A stretch of DNA of 33,915 nucleotides from CAYJAZ01 sp964371865 (GCA_964371865.1 CAYJOR010000027.1:1-33915), one strand, 5' to 3'; counted from the first letter of the stretch, positions 26,033 to 33,912 are shown. Notes: generated by a model from the sequence alone, not told the origin. Made by a program: numbers and translations.

Positions 26033-26044
26033 TCATTCATTTTT

Positions 26045-27073
26045 CTATTTTTCTAAACGATCTCTAACAGTTTTAACCCAAGTAGCATCGAGTTTTGAAC
26101 TGAATTCGTCGTATACCGGTTTTGCAAGTGAGAACCATTCTTGCCATTCAGGTTCAGTTGGCTGATGAACATCAATACCTTCAGCGATGAATTTTTGAGC
26201 TCCACCTTCTTCAATAACGTCCCACTGAGCGTTTGCATAAATAACAGCTTCTTTAAAACCTTGCTCTACAATTGGTTTTGCCCAATCAGGAAGATTTTCG
26301 TAATAAGCTTTATTTATTGATGCAACCATGAAGAACGCATTGAATTTATTACGGATAATTGATGAAAGAACTTCATTGTATTTGTTTGCATACATGCTAT
26401 TAACACCAAGACCTAAACCGTCGATAGTGCCAAGTTGTAAACCTGTGTAAACTTCACCAAAAGCCATAGTAGTTGGGTTCATACCGAAAGCTTTTACCAT
26501 TTCTCTTTCGATTGGAGAAGCAGTTATACGAATTTTCATGCCTTCTAATTGACTAGGCAAGTGTGCATTTTCTCTTGTAATACCCATTGAACGGAAGGTT
26601 ACAGGTGAAACCCAAACCATTTTTAATCCTTTTTGTTCCATGAGAGCATTCATTTTTTCGTATACAGGCCCTTCAAGAGCTGTTCCGTCTTCATTATAAA
26701 AGAGCTTTTTATTATCAAGAGTATTCATAACTAGATATGGTAATTCAAATACTTGCCATTCAGGTATAATAGCTGTTAGGTTTGATGTTGAACCTGCGTG
26801 CATTTGTAAAATACCCATTTGTACTTTTTCAGCAGTTGCAAGACAGTCACCCATGCTTGCACTACCGTAAATTTCAACGCCGATGCGACCGTTACTTTCT
26901 TTTTCTACATATTCTTTGAAACGTACCCACGGTGTACTTTGGTTATCAGATGGTGGTGCAGCGTGTCCGGCTTTGATAAGAAGTTCAGGTTCAGCCTTAG
27001 CAATAGTTGCTGTTAATGGTGAAAACATAATACATGCTAACATAGCACATAATACACGAGAAATTTTATTCAT
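26045..27073 (-). CDS. Orphan TRAP substrate-binding protein (DctP family)
   Basis: 342 aa periplasmic solute-binding protein starting at MNKISRV with a clear signal peptide ending near IAKA. I prefer this Met because GGAGGA lies seven bases upstream; an in-frame ATG at 27088 would place that GGAGGA inside the gene. The body is DctP-like: MKIRITASPIEREM near residue 177 with the anion-binding Arg, and FGEVYTGLQLGTIDG. It is closely related to the binding protein at 29309 (TASPIERE/TASQIERE, TMAFGEVYT) but has no adjacent DctQ or DctM. It could share the divergent DctQM or signal ligand presence. It heads the minus-strand operon with the activase, GRE4 and the activator, behind a sigma-54 promoter identical to that of the divergent operon. 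Confidence 0.88.
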   Translation of the reverse strand: MNKISRVLCAMLACIMFSPLTATIAKAEPELLIKAGHAAPPSDNQSTPWVRFKEYVEKESNGRIGVEIYGSASMGDCLATAEKVQMGILQMHAGSTSNLTAIIPEWQVFELPYLVMNTLDNKKLFYNEDGTALEGPVYEKMNALMEQKGLKMVWVSPVTFRSMGITRENAHLPSQLEGMKIRITASPIEREMVKAFGMNPTTMAFGEVYTGLQLGTIDGLGLGVNSMYANKYNEVLSSIIRNKFNAFFMVASINKAYYENLPDWAKPIVEQGFKEAVIYANAQWDVIEEGGAQKFIAEGIDVHQPTEPEWQEWFSLAKPVYDEFSSKLDATWVKTVRDRLEK

Positions 27074-27104
27074 AATATAATCCTCCATGAAATTTGTATT
27101 GTTA

Positions 27105-27122
27105 TAGCAAATCTTATGCCAT
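27105..27122 (-). promoter_or_regulatory. Sigma-54 promoter of the orphan DctP operon
   Basis: The minus strand reads ATGGCATAAGATTTGCTATA, with GG and GC separated by 10 bases, about 35 bases before the DctP start. The core is identical to the promoter at 27333 on the other strand. Confidence 0.82.
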
Positions 27123-27182
27123 GTGTAACTATTTGTAATTTATTGTAAAATATTTATGCAATTTCATAAAATATTTCAAGCT

Positions 27183-27196
27183 TTGCAATATTGCAA
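27183..27196. promoter_or_regulatory. TTGCAA palindrome, divergent control region
   Basis: TTGCAATATTGCAA is a perfect palindrome about 65 bases upstream of the orphan DctP -24 box and 140 upstream of the transketolase one. Confidence 0.75.
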
Positions 27197-27233
27197 TTAA
27201 AAAGGCAAATTGTATATTTGAAATCTTTATTGG

Positions 27234-27249
27234 TTTGCAAATTTGCAAA
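27234..27249. promoter_or_regulatory. TTGCAA palindrome, divergent control region
   Basis: TTTGCAAATTTGCAAA is a perfect 16-base palindrome placed between the two divergent sigma-54 promoters. Confidence 0.78.
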
Positions 27250-27332
27250 TCTAATGCTCTTTCATTGCAAATAAAGCTTTGCAAAAAGAATATTATGTTA
27301 AAATATCATGTAAACAAGCAGATTTGGAGTGT

Positions 27333-27350
27333 ATGGCATAAGATTTGCTA
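27333..27350 (+). promoter_or_regulatory. Sigma-54 promoter of the transketolase/TRAP operon
   Basis: ATGGCATAAGATTTGCTATA has GG (27335-27336) and GC (27347-27348) separated by 10 bases. Confidence 0.82.
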
Positions 27351-27496
27351 TAATGCAAACAACAACATAACTTGGATCTGTTTCTAAATTAATTTTTATT
27401 TTGGATTTTCCAGATTATAAAGATTATCAAATTCAAGTTTTAACTTAGAGACAGGTCTTAATTGTTTATAAAATTTTGGTGCTTGAGGAGGGTTAA

Positions 27497-28336
27497 ATGC
27501 TAAATAAAAGTGAAGTTGAAAAACTGCAAGGTTTAGCAAAAGAAGTGCGTATAGCTATGTTGACGGCTATGTCTGCTTTTGGTGTTGGGCATATAGGGGG
27601 ATCGCTTTCGATTGCTGAAAGTTTGGTGTATCTCTACTATAAAGAAATGAAAACTGATCCTAAAAATCCTCTTTGGGCTGATAGGGATAGATTTGTTCTT
27701 TCAAAAGGTCATAGCGGACCGGCTCTTTATGGTGTGCTTGCTATGAAAGGTTATTTTCCTTACGAAGAACTAAAAACTCTCAATCAAAGCGGAACTCGCT
27801 TACCAAGTCACTGCGATAGAGTTTTGACTCCGGGAATTGATATGACAGCCGGTTCATTAGGTCAAGGTTTATCAGCGGCTGTTGGTATGGCAATTGCTGC
27901 TAAAATAGATAAAAAAGACTATAGAACCTATTGCATTATTGGCGATGGGGAATCTCAAGAAGGTCAAATTTGGGAAGCTTGCATGACTGCGGCTCAACAA
28001 AGATTGGATAATCTTGTTGTTATCTTAGACGATAACGGTATGCAATTAGACGACTATACAGATAATGTAATGTCTATTCGTGATGCTGAAAAAAGATGGC
28101 AAGGTTTTGGCTTTGCAACAATCACTGTTGACGGGCATAATTTCCAAGAATTAAATAAAGCTTTTCAGTACGCCAAACATGTAAAGGGTAGACCAACCCT
28201 TATTCATATGCTCACCGTAAAAGGTAAAGGGGTAAGCATGGCGGAAGGTATATTGAGCAATCATAATATGCCTGTATCACAAGAGGCATTTGAAAAATGT
28301 GTACAAGAGATACAAAATGAGGTGTACGATGCTTGA
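27497..28336 (+). CDS. Split transketolase, N-terminal (ThDP-binding) subunit
   Basis: 279 aa, the usual size of the N-terminal half in split transketolases. It contains GHIGGSLS (His32), SKGHSGPALY (His71) and the thiamine diphosphate/Mg motif GDGESQEGQIWEA (149 on) with DDN near 178-180. With its partner it would move two-carbon ketol units between sugars. It overlaps the C-terminal subunit gene by eight bases, implying coupled translation. GGAGGG precedes the ATG. Placement with a TRAP transporter under sigma-54 control points to a catabolic rather than housekeeping enzyme, similar in layout to specialised split transketolases such as SqwGH or AptAB. The substrate is unknown. Confidence 0.9.
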   Translation: MLNKSEVEKLQGLAKEVRIAMLTAMSAFGVGHIGGSLSIAESLVYLYYKEMKTDPKNPLWADRDRFVLSKGHSGPALYGVLAMKGYFPYEELKTLNQSGTRLPSHCDRVLTPGIDMTAGSLGQGLSAAVGMAIAAKIDKKDYRTYCIIGDGESQEGQIWEACMTAAQQRLDNLVVILDDNGMQLDDYTDNVMSIRDAEKRWQGFGFATITVDGHNFQELNKAFQYAKHVKGRPTLIHMLTVKGKGVSMAEGILSNHNMPVSQEAFEKCVQEIQNEVYDA

Positions 28337-29273
28337 AGATAAAGAAATGAGAGCTATTTATTGCGATTCACTTATAGAATTGAGTAAAGAAAACGAAAAT
28401 ATTGTCGTGATCGATGCCGATCTTGCAACTGCATGCGGCACACTTAAATATAAAAAAGAATATCCTACACGTCATATAAACGTAGGTATTGCAGAAGCAA
28501 ACATGGCAGGTGTTGCTGCTGGTCTTGCAACTTGCGGAAAGGTTCCATTTATTAATTCATTTGGTCCTTTTGCAAGTAGACGTTGTTATGATCAAGTAAC
28601 AGTTTCAATAGCTTATGCAAAGTTGAAAGTCTGTATTGTAGGGTTTGATCCGGGCGTTACGGCAGAAGCGAATGGTGGAACACATACTCCTTTAGAAGAT
28701 ATGAGCCTTATGCGCGTTCTTCCTAATATGATTTGTGTTGAACCGACTGACGGTGTTATGCTCAAAGCTCTTATACCACAAATTATTGAATCACCAGATC
28801 CTGTATACATTAGATTATTACGTAAAAAAGCAGATAGTATTTATGCAAATCGCCCAGAAATTGATATCAAACTCGGTAAAGCAAATGTTTTGACCGAAGG
28901 AAATGATATCACACTTATTGCAAGTGGTATCATGGTAAATCAAGCACTTGAAGCGGCAAAAGTTCTTGCAGAACAAGGCATAAGCGCAGAAGTTATTGAT
29001 TTACATACATGGCAACCACTCGACAGCGAAACCGTATTAAAATCTGTTGCAAAAACTAAAGCTGTTGTCACTTGTGAAAACCATAGTGTCACAAACGGTT
29101 TAGGAAGTGCAATAGCTGAGCTTCTCTGTGAAAATGCACCTGCCCCTCTTTATAGAGTTGGCGTGCGTGGTAGATTTAGCGAAGTTGGTAAACGCCCATA
29201 CCTAGAAAAATTATTGGGCTTGACCATAGAAGATATTGTAACAGCAAGTAAAAATGTTTTGGAACGTAAATAA
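28329..29273 (+). CDS. Split transketolase, C-terminal subunit
   Basis: 314 aa, containing the pyrimidine-binding and C-terminal domains. Glu56 in NVGIAEANMAGVAAG is the expected cofactor-activating Glu, followed by FGPFASRRCYDQV and GGTHTPLEDM. I start at MLEDKEMR (ATG at 28329), which overlaps the upstream stop and has GAGGTG just before it; an upstream in-frame ATG at 28290 would overlap the partner gene by 47 bases. It forms a heteromer with the 27497 product. The TRAP binding-protein gene follows after 35 bases. Confidence 0.9.
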   Translation: MLEDKEMRAIYCDSLIELSKENENIVVIDADLATACGTLKYKKEYPTRHINVGIAEANMAGVAAGLATCGKVPFINSFGPFASRRCYDQVTVSIAYAKLKVCIVGFDPGVTAEANGGTHTPLEDMSLMRVLPNMICVEPTDGVMLKALIPQIIESPDPVYIRLLRKKADSIYANRPEIDIKLGKANVLTEGNDITLIASGIMVNQALEAAKVLAEQGISAEVIDLHTWQPLDSETVLKSVAKTKAVVTCENHSVTNGLGSAIAELLCENAPAPLYRVGVRGRFSEVGKRPYLEKLLGLTIEDIVTASKNVLERK

Positions 29274-29308
29274 AAGGAATAGTCCTTAAAAAATAAGTTG
29301 GAGATCTT

Positions 29309-30313
29309 ATGAAAAAGTTTTTGTTTACAACATTATGTATTTTAGGTCTTTCAAGTGTAGCGTTTGCAGCACCTGAAATTACAATTAAAGCTGCTCAATC
29401 AAATGGAGCCGTAGGTGCACAACAAGAGCCGTGGATTAAATTTAAAGAAGTTGTTGAAGCTAAAAGTGATGGTCGTATTCTTGTAGAACTTTATCCTGGT
29501 GCTGTTCTTGGTTCTTGTAATGAGTTAGCAGAAAAAGCTATGCTTGGAATTATCCAAATGGGTAGCGGTTCTTCATCAAATCTCACTACAGTAAACCCAA
29601 AACTTGAAGCTTTAGAACTTCCTTATGTTGTGAATAATATGCACGATCAAATGAAGTTATTCTATAAAGGTGAAAATGGTCGTATTGGTGGCGAATTATT
29701 TGAAGAATTAAATGCTCCAATGCTTCAAAAAGGAATTAGATTTGTGGGTATTATGCCATTCCAATATCGTGATATGGGTGTAAACTTTGAAGATCTTACA
29801 AAACCTGAACAATTAGAGGGTAAAAAAATCCGTAGTACAGCTTCTCAAATTGAAAGAGAATGTATTTCTGCAATGGGTGCAAATCCTGTAACTATGGCTT
29901 TTGGTGAAGTTTATACAGCGTTACAGCAAGGTACAATCGACGGTGAAGGTCTTCCTGTTGATCTTATGTATGATATGAAACACCACGAAGTAGTTGAATC
30001 AATTGCTCGTATTCGTTATAACACATTCTTCTCAACAATGTATGTGAATGAACAATGGTATCAAAGCCTTCCAGAATGGGCTCGTGTAATCGTTGACGAT
30101 GCTCTTTTTGAAGCAATCCAACACGGTAACCAAGTATTCAAACAACTTGAAGAAGAAAGAATTAAAGACCTTACAGAAGCGGGTGTAGAAATCTATACTC
30201 CTAATGCTGAACAGTTCAAAGTATGGGAAGCATTATTACTGCCTGTACGTGAAAAAAATACTGAAAAAGTAGGAAAAGAATGGCTTGAAAAACTTCAAAC
30301 TGCTTTGAAGTAG
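29309..30313 (+). CDS. TRAP substrate-binding protein (DctP family) of the transketolase operon
   Basis: 334 aa with a clean signal peptide (MKKFLFTTLCILGLSSVAFA, cleavage near AFA). DctP features are KIRSTASQIERE near residue 175 with the ligand-binding Arg, AMGANPVTMAFGEVYTALQQGTIDGEG, and a C-terminal helical region. It is closely related to the orphan DctP at 26045 and less so to the 3022 one. It is part of a full TRAP system with the following DctQ and DctM. The substrate is unknown; the operon partners suggest a sugar acid or sulfo-sugar derivative that ends in transketolase chemistry. Confidence 0.9.
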   Translation: MKKFLFTTLCILGLSSVAFAAPEITIKAAQSNGAVGAQQEPWIKFKEVVEAKSDGRILVELYPGAVLGSCNELAEKAMLGIIQMGSGSSSNLTTVNPKLEALELPYVVNNMHDQMKLFYKGENGRIGGELFEELNAPMLQKGIRFVGIMPFQYRDMGVNFEDLTKPEQLEGKKIRSTASQIERECISAMGANPVTMAFGEVYTALQQGTIDGEGLPVDLMYDMKHHEVVESIARIRYNTFFSTMYVNEQWYQSLPEWARVIVDDALFEAIQHGNQVFKQLEEERIKDLTEAGVEIYTPNAEQFKVWEALLLPVREKNTEKVGKEWLEKLQTALK

Positions 30314-30325
30314 ATTATTTACTGG

Positions 30326-30372
30326 GGGAGAGGGAAAAACACAACTTTTGAAAGGGAACTTTTCCCTCTCTC
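30326..30372 (+). terminator. Hairpin repeat after DctP
   Basis: GAGAGGGAAAA pairs with TTTTCCCTCTC just after the DctP stop. Inside an operon it would lower downstream DctQM expression relative to the binding protein, as is common for TRAP and ABC systems. Confidence 0.55.
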
Positions 30373-30461
30373 GAATATAGAACAAGTTCTTTCTCTATTT
30401 TACATAAAAAAGTTTACTTACTTTGGGGATAAGGGGAAGAATTATTTTGAAAAGCTATTTC

Positions 30462-30534
30462 ATTTTTTCCGAGGAATGAGGAAAAAATAAATAGGGTTTC
30501 CAAAGGGGATTATCCCCTTTGGTCGCCGAAGGCA
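30462..30534 (+). repeat. Two-hairpin structured intergenic element, copy 2
   Basis: Hairpin 1 is ATTTTTTCC / GGAAAAAAT with loop GAGGAATGA. Eleven bases later hairpin 2 is CCAAAGGGGATTATCCCCTTTGG, then TCGCCGAAGGCA. Same layout as the copy at 25942 and same strand, although the flanking operons run in opposite directions. It ends shortly before the DctQ start. Confidence 0.65.
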
Positions 30535-30560
30535 TAAAGAAAAAAATAAATGAGGTTTTT

Positions 30561-31094
30561 ATGAAGAAGTTTTTTTCCTATTTAGATGAATATTTTGAGG
30601 AATCGATAATCCTTACTTTGTTATCGCTTCTTATAATAAATGTTTTGGTTGAAGTTTTCAGAAGATACGTATTAAATAATTCAGGTCAATATTCAGAAGA
30701 AATTGCACGTTATACACTTATAGCAATTATCTATCTTGGAGTTCCTTATGCTGTGAAAAAGCGCTGTCATATTATTTGTGACGTGCTACCTTCAACAATT
30801 TCACCGAAATTGAATTTTGCAGTAACTCTTGTATCGAACTTACTTTTTATGCTTATGTGCGTGCTTATGACTCTTAGTTGTTATCAGTTAGTACAACAAC
30901 AAATAATGTTAAATAAGCTAACTCCGGCAATGTATTTGCCGATGTGGATGTTTAGTTCTATAGTAGGAATTGGATTCTTCATAGCAATTTTTAGAATTAT
31001 TCAGAGTATTATGGAAGATATAAAATATTATCCTAATCCGGTACCAACAAACTCGCACGCATCTACTGAAGTAGACTTAGACGGCTCATTATAA
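30561..31094 (+). CDS. TRAP transporter small membrane subunit (DctQ)
   Basis: 177 aa with four hydrophobic helices and the DctQ-type YSEEIARYTLIAIIYLG and KKRCHIICDVL segments. I start at the ATG at 30561 (MKKFFSYLDEYFEES), which has ATGAGG about six bases upstream; the longer reading frame from 30519 runs into the structured element. DctM follows after 11 bases. Confidence 0.87.
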   Translation: MKKFFSYLDEYFEESIILTLLSLLIINVLVEVFRRYVLNNSGQYSEEIARYTLIAIIYLGVPYAVKKRCHIICDVLPSTISPKLNFAVTLVSNLLFMLMCVLMTLSCYQLVQQQIMLNKLTPAMYLPMWMFSSIVGIGFFIAIFRIIQSIMEDIKYYPNPVPTNSHASTEVDLDGSL

Positions 31095-31105
31095 GGAAGG
31101 AATTT

Positions 31106-32392
31106 ATGGAAGCTTTATATTTATTCGGTGGATTTGGTATATTTCTTTTAATGAGAGTTCCTATCGCGGTTGCGGCAGGCTTATCAGCGACTCTTTATAT
31201 TTTACTTACCGGAATGTTTCCTTTATCGCTAGCATCTTTAGCGGCGTTTCAAGGTTTGGATTCATTCACACTTTTGGCAGTTCCTTTCTTTGTTTTAGCG
31301 GGTCAAATTATGGCGCATGGTGGAATTGCTAAATATCTATTAAAACTAGCAGATGCTATGCTTGGTTCAATGCCGGGCGGCTATGCTATGACTACTGTTT
31401 TGGCAAGTACTTTCTTTGCTGATTTGAGTGGTTCATCTCCAGCTACAGTGGCGGCGATTGGTAGTATTATGGTTCCTGCAATGGAAAAACATAATTATAA
31501 AAAAGACTTCGCTGCCGCTGTATGTGCATGTGCCGGTTGTTTATCAGTTATTATTCCTCCAAGTAACCCAATGGTTGTTTATGGTGTTGCAACTGATACT
31601 TCAATTGGTAGACTCTTCCTTGCCGGTATTGTTCCTGGAATCATGGTAGCATTAAGTCTTGCTATTCCAGCTTACTTTATTTCTAAGAAAAACGGCTGGA
31701 AAGGTAATACAAATGCGACTGATAGAGAACCTCTTGGCGTTGCGTTTAGAAAATCAGTTTGGGCATTGCTTGTACCTGTAATTATCATGGGTGGTATTTA
31801 CGGCGGTATCTTTACTCCAACAGAATCAGCGGCGGTTGCTTGTTTATATGCAATCATCGTGGGGCTTTTCCTCTATAAAGAATTCGGCTTCAAAGATATT
31901 CCAAGACTTTTACGCGCAGGTGCTGTAACAATTGTTCCTCTTATGTTGATTGTTGGTATGGCAGCAGTATTTAGTCAGGTAATTTCTCTTTTAGGTGTAC
32001 CTACAAAAATGGCACGTGCTTTGCAGTCAGTAACTGATAACCCATTGCTTCTTTTGTTGATAATCAATTTATTCTTATTATTCATTGGTATGGTTATGGA
32101 AACAGTAGCGGCGATTGTTTTGCTTGCTCCAATTCTTATGCCTTTAGTTGTTGAACTTGGAATTGATCCCGTACATTTTGGTATCATTATGATTATTAAC
32201 TTAGCAGTAGGATTTATCACACCGCCACTAGGAGTTAACCTCTTTGTTGCAAACTCGATATCAAAAGTGCCGAGTGAGAAGGTTTTTGTGGCAGCACTAC
32301 CATTCGTGTTTAGTATGTTTATCTGCTTAGCATTGATTATTGTATTCCCATCAACATGCCTATTCTTACCGGAATTATTCTATGGTAAATAA
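31106..32392 (+). CDS. TRAP transporter large membrane subunit (DctM)
   Basis: 428 aa with about twelve hydrophobic helices. Typical DctM motifs are LLAVPFFVLAGQIM, DLSGSSPATVAAIGSIMVPAM, VIIPPSNPMVVYG, GGIFTPTESAAVA and AVGFITPPLGVNLFVA. Its size is usual. AAGGAAGG precedes the start. The following PFK-like gene begins inside its last codons, so the two are translationally coupled. Confidence 0.92.
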   Translation: MEALYLFGGFGIFLLMRVPIAVAAGLSATLYILLTGMFPLSLASLAAFQGLDSFTLLAVPFFVLAGQIMAHGGIAKYLLKLADAMLGSMPGGYAMTTVLASTFFADLSGSSPATVAAIGSIMVPAMEKHNYKKDFAAAVCACAGCLSVIIPPSNPMVVYGVATDTSIGRLFLAGIVPGIMVALSLAIPAYFISKKNGWKGNTNATDREPLGVAFRKSVWALLVPVIIMGGIYGGIFTPTESAAVACLYAIIVGLFLYKEFGFKDIPRLLRAGAVTIVPLMLIVGMAAVFSQVISLLGVPTKMARALQSVTDNPLLLLLIINLFLLFIGMVMETVAAIVLLAPILMPLVVELGIDPVHFGIIMIINLAVGFITPPLGVNLFVANSISKVPSEKVFVAALPFVFSMFICLALIIVFPSTCLFLPELFYGK

Positions 32393-33677
32393 TTGTACAA
32401 ATATATCTTCTATAGGGGAGGCAAAGCTTCAATCGAAGCTGACTTACTTCCCTTTAGTAGATAATCAATTTACAGAAATAACTCTTGGAAGTGAATCTTT
32501 CACGGCTTCAATGACATCGGAACAAGAAGAAGAGAATTATTGCTTTGAATTGGCAGGGCCTAGAAAAAACATCTATTTCGATCCTGCTAAAACAAAATGC
32601 GCAATAGTTACTTGTGGCGGACTTTGCCCAGGAATTAATGATGTTATTCAAGCTATTGTAAGAACAGCTACAAAAATCTATGGAGTGAATAGCGTTCTAG
32701 GTATTCGCTATGGATTAAAAGGCTTTCTTCCGGAGTATGGTTATAATTTTGAAGAGCTAACAAGTGATAATTGTGAGAGTATTCATTTGTTCGGTGGTAC
32801 TGTGCTTGGTACAAGTAGAGGTCCACAAAGCTCTGAGGCTATTGTAGATTCGCTTGAGAGAATGAATATTTCATGCTTGTTCGTAATAGGTGGAGACGGC
32901 ACAATGAAAGCCGCCAAAAGTATTTATGACGAAGTGCAAGCAAGAAAATCAAGAATAAGCGTAATTGGTGTTCCTAAAACAATTGATAATGATATCAATA
33001 TGGTACCAAAATCATTTGGATTTGAAACTGCAGTAGCAAAGGCAAGTGAGTCATTGCAATGTGCCCATACCGAGGCCATGAGTGTTATTAATGGTATTGG
33101 TATGGTCAAATTGATGGGCAGAGATTCCGGATTTATAGCGGCTCAAGCAAGTGTATCCCTTATTGGCGTTGATTTTTGCTTGATTCCTGAGATGGAACTT
33201 ATCCTAGAGGGTGAAAATGGCTTACTTGCTCAGATAGAAAGAAAGCTTGTGAAATCGGGTCATGTGCTTCTTTCTGTAGCTGAGGGAGCGGGGCAAAATC
33301 TACTTCCTCAGCAATCTGACGAAACTGATGCTTCTGGGAATAAAAATCTTGGAGATATCTGTAAGTTCTTGAAAAAAAGAATTTCAGAAAATCTAAAGAG
33401 TAAAGATATTCCTTATGGATTCAAATACATAGATCCAAGCTATATTATTCGTTCCGGTCATGCAAATGCAAATGACAGAGTTTATTGTAAAATCCTCGGT
33501 CAGCACGCAGTTCACGCAGCTATGAGCGGAAGAACAGGTATGGTTGTTTCTCGTATTATGGATCAATACGTACACGTTCCACTAGAACTTGTAACAAAAC
33601 ATAGACGAGTACTTTCAATGCAGTCCGACCTTTGGAGATCTGTTCTAGAAACAACAGGTCAAGATAGTTTTGGATAG
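32382..33677 (+). CDS. 6-phosphofructokinase-like protein (ATP-type signature)
   Basis: 431 aa from the ATG at 32382, which overlaps the DctM end by 11 bases. PFK motifs are CGGLCPGIND near residue 78, VIGGDGTMKAAK (168 on), VPKTIDNDI (197 on), MGRDSGFIA and SVAEGAGQ. GGDGT (Gly, not Asp) together with PKTIDND fits the ATP-using long PFK clade seen in spirochaetes, trypanosomes and plants rather than classic pyrophosphate enzymes (GGDDT). It would phosphorylate fructose 6-phosphate or a related sugar phosphate. In this operon it could feed or drain transketolase intermediates made from the TRAP substrate. The N-terminal 60 residues are poorly conserved and the exact start is uncertain. Confidence 0.85.
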   Translation: MVNNCTNISSIGEAKLQSKLTYFPLVDNQFTEITLGSESFTASMTSEQEEENYCFELAGPRKNIYFDPAKTKCAIVTCGGLCPGINDVIQAIVRTATKIYGVNSVLGIRYGLKGFLPEYGYNFEELTSDNCESIHLFGGTVLGTSRGPQSSEAIVDSLERMNISCLFVIGGDGTMKAAKSIYDEVQARKSRISVIGVPKTIDNDINMVPKSFGFETAVAKASESLQCAHTEAMSVINGIGMVKLMGRDSGFIAAQASVSLIGVDFCLIPEMELILEGENGLLAQIERKLVKSGHVLLSVAEGAGQNLLPQQSDETDASGNKNLGDICKFLKKRISENLKSKDIPYGFKYIDPSYIIRSGHANANDRVYCKILGQHAVHAAMSGRTGMVVSRIMDQYVHVPLELVTKHRRVLSMQSDLWRSVLETTGQDSFG

Positions 33678-33689
33678 GTAAAGATTTAT

Positions 33690-33770
33690 TGGGGGGGGGA
33701 ACCCCCGGTTTTTTTTGAGAAAAACTAGGTTTTCCCCCTCAAACTCCCCCTTTCCTTAAAAAAACATTTT
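33690..33770 (+). terminator. Hairpin repeat after the PFK-like gene
   Basis: A G9 run with GAACC pairs with GGTTTTCCCCCTC, followed by the tail CTCCCCCTTTCCTTAAAAAA also seen after GRE1 and the TIGR04076-like gene. Confidence 0.6.
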
Positions 33771-33875
33771 TTAATATTCCCCTATTTATAGAGTATGCAA
33801 AATAATTTTTTTGAGAAAGTATGCTGAATGTTAAATCGAAAGATTAAACATAGATAAAAGGATCTCCTTCCTAAA

Positions 33876-33912
33876 AAAAGGTACATATCTTCTTATGAAA
33901 TATGTACCTTTT
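33876..33912 (+). terminator. Rho-independent terminator at the window end
   Basis: AAAAGGTACATAT pairs perfectly with ATATGTACCTTTT around an 11-base loop, followed by CTT at the edge of the window. It ends the transketolase/TRAP/PFK operon. Confidence 0.75.

Larger units (their letters stand above)
27074..27496. other. Divergent control region between orphan DctP and transketolase operons
   Basis: 423 bases without a gene. A -24/-12 sigma-54 promoter sits at each side with the same core on opposite strands, and two perfect TTGCAA palindromes plus half-sites (27263-27286) lie between them. This is the clearest shared enhancer arrangement in the window. A leader of about 140 bases precedes the transketolase gene. 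Confidence 0.7.

Noticed and set aside
32382..33677. Pyrophosphate-dependent phosphofructokinase
   Set aside because: The motif is GGDGT rather than GGDDT; with PKTIDND this fits the ATP-using long PFK group better, although biochemistry is not proven by motif.
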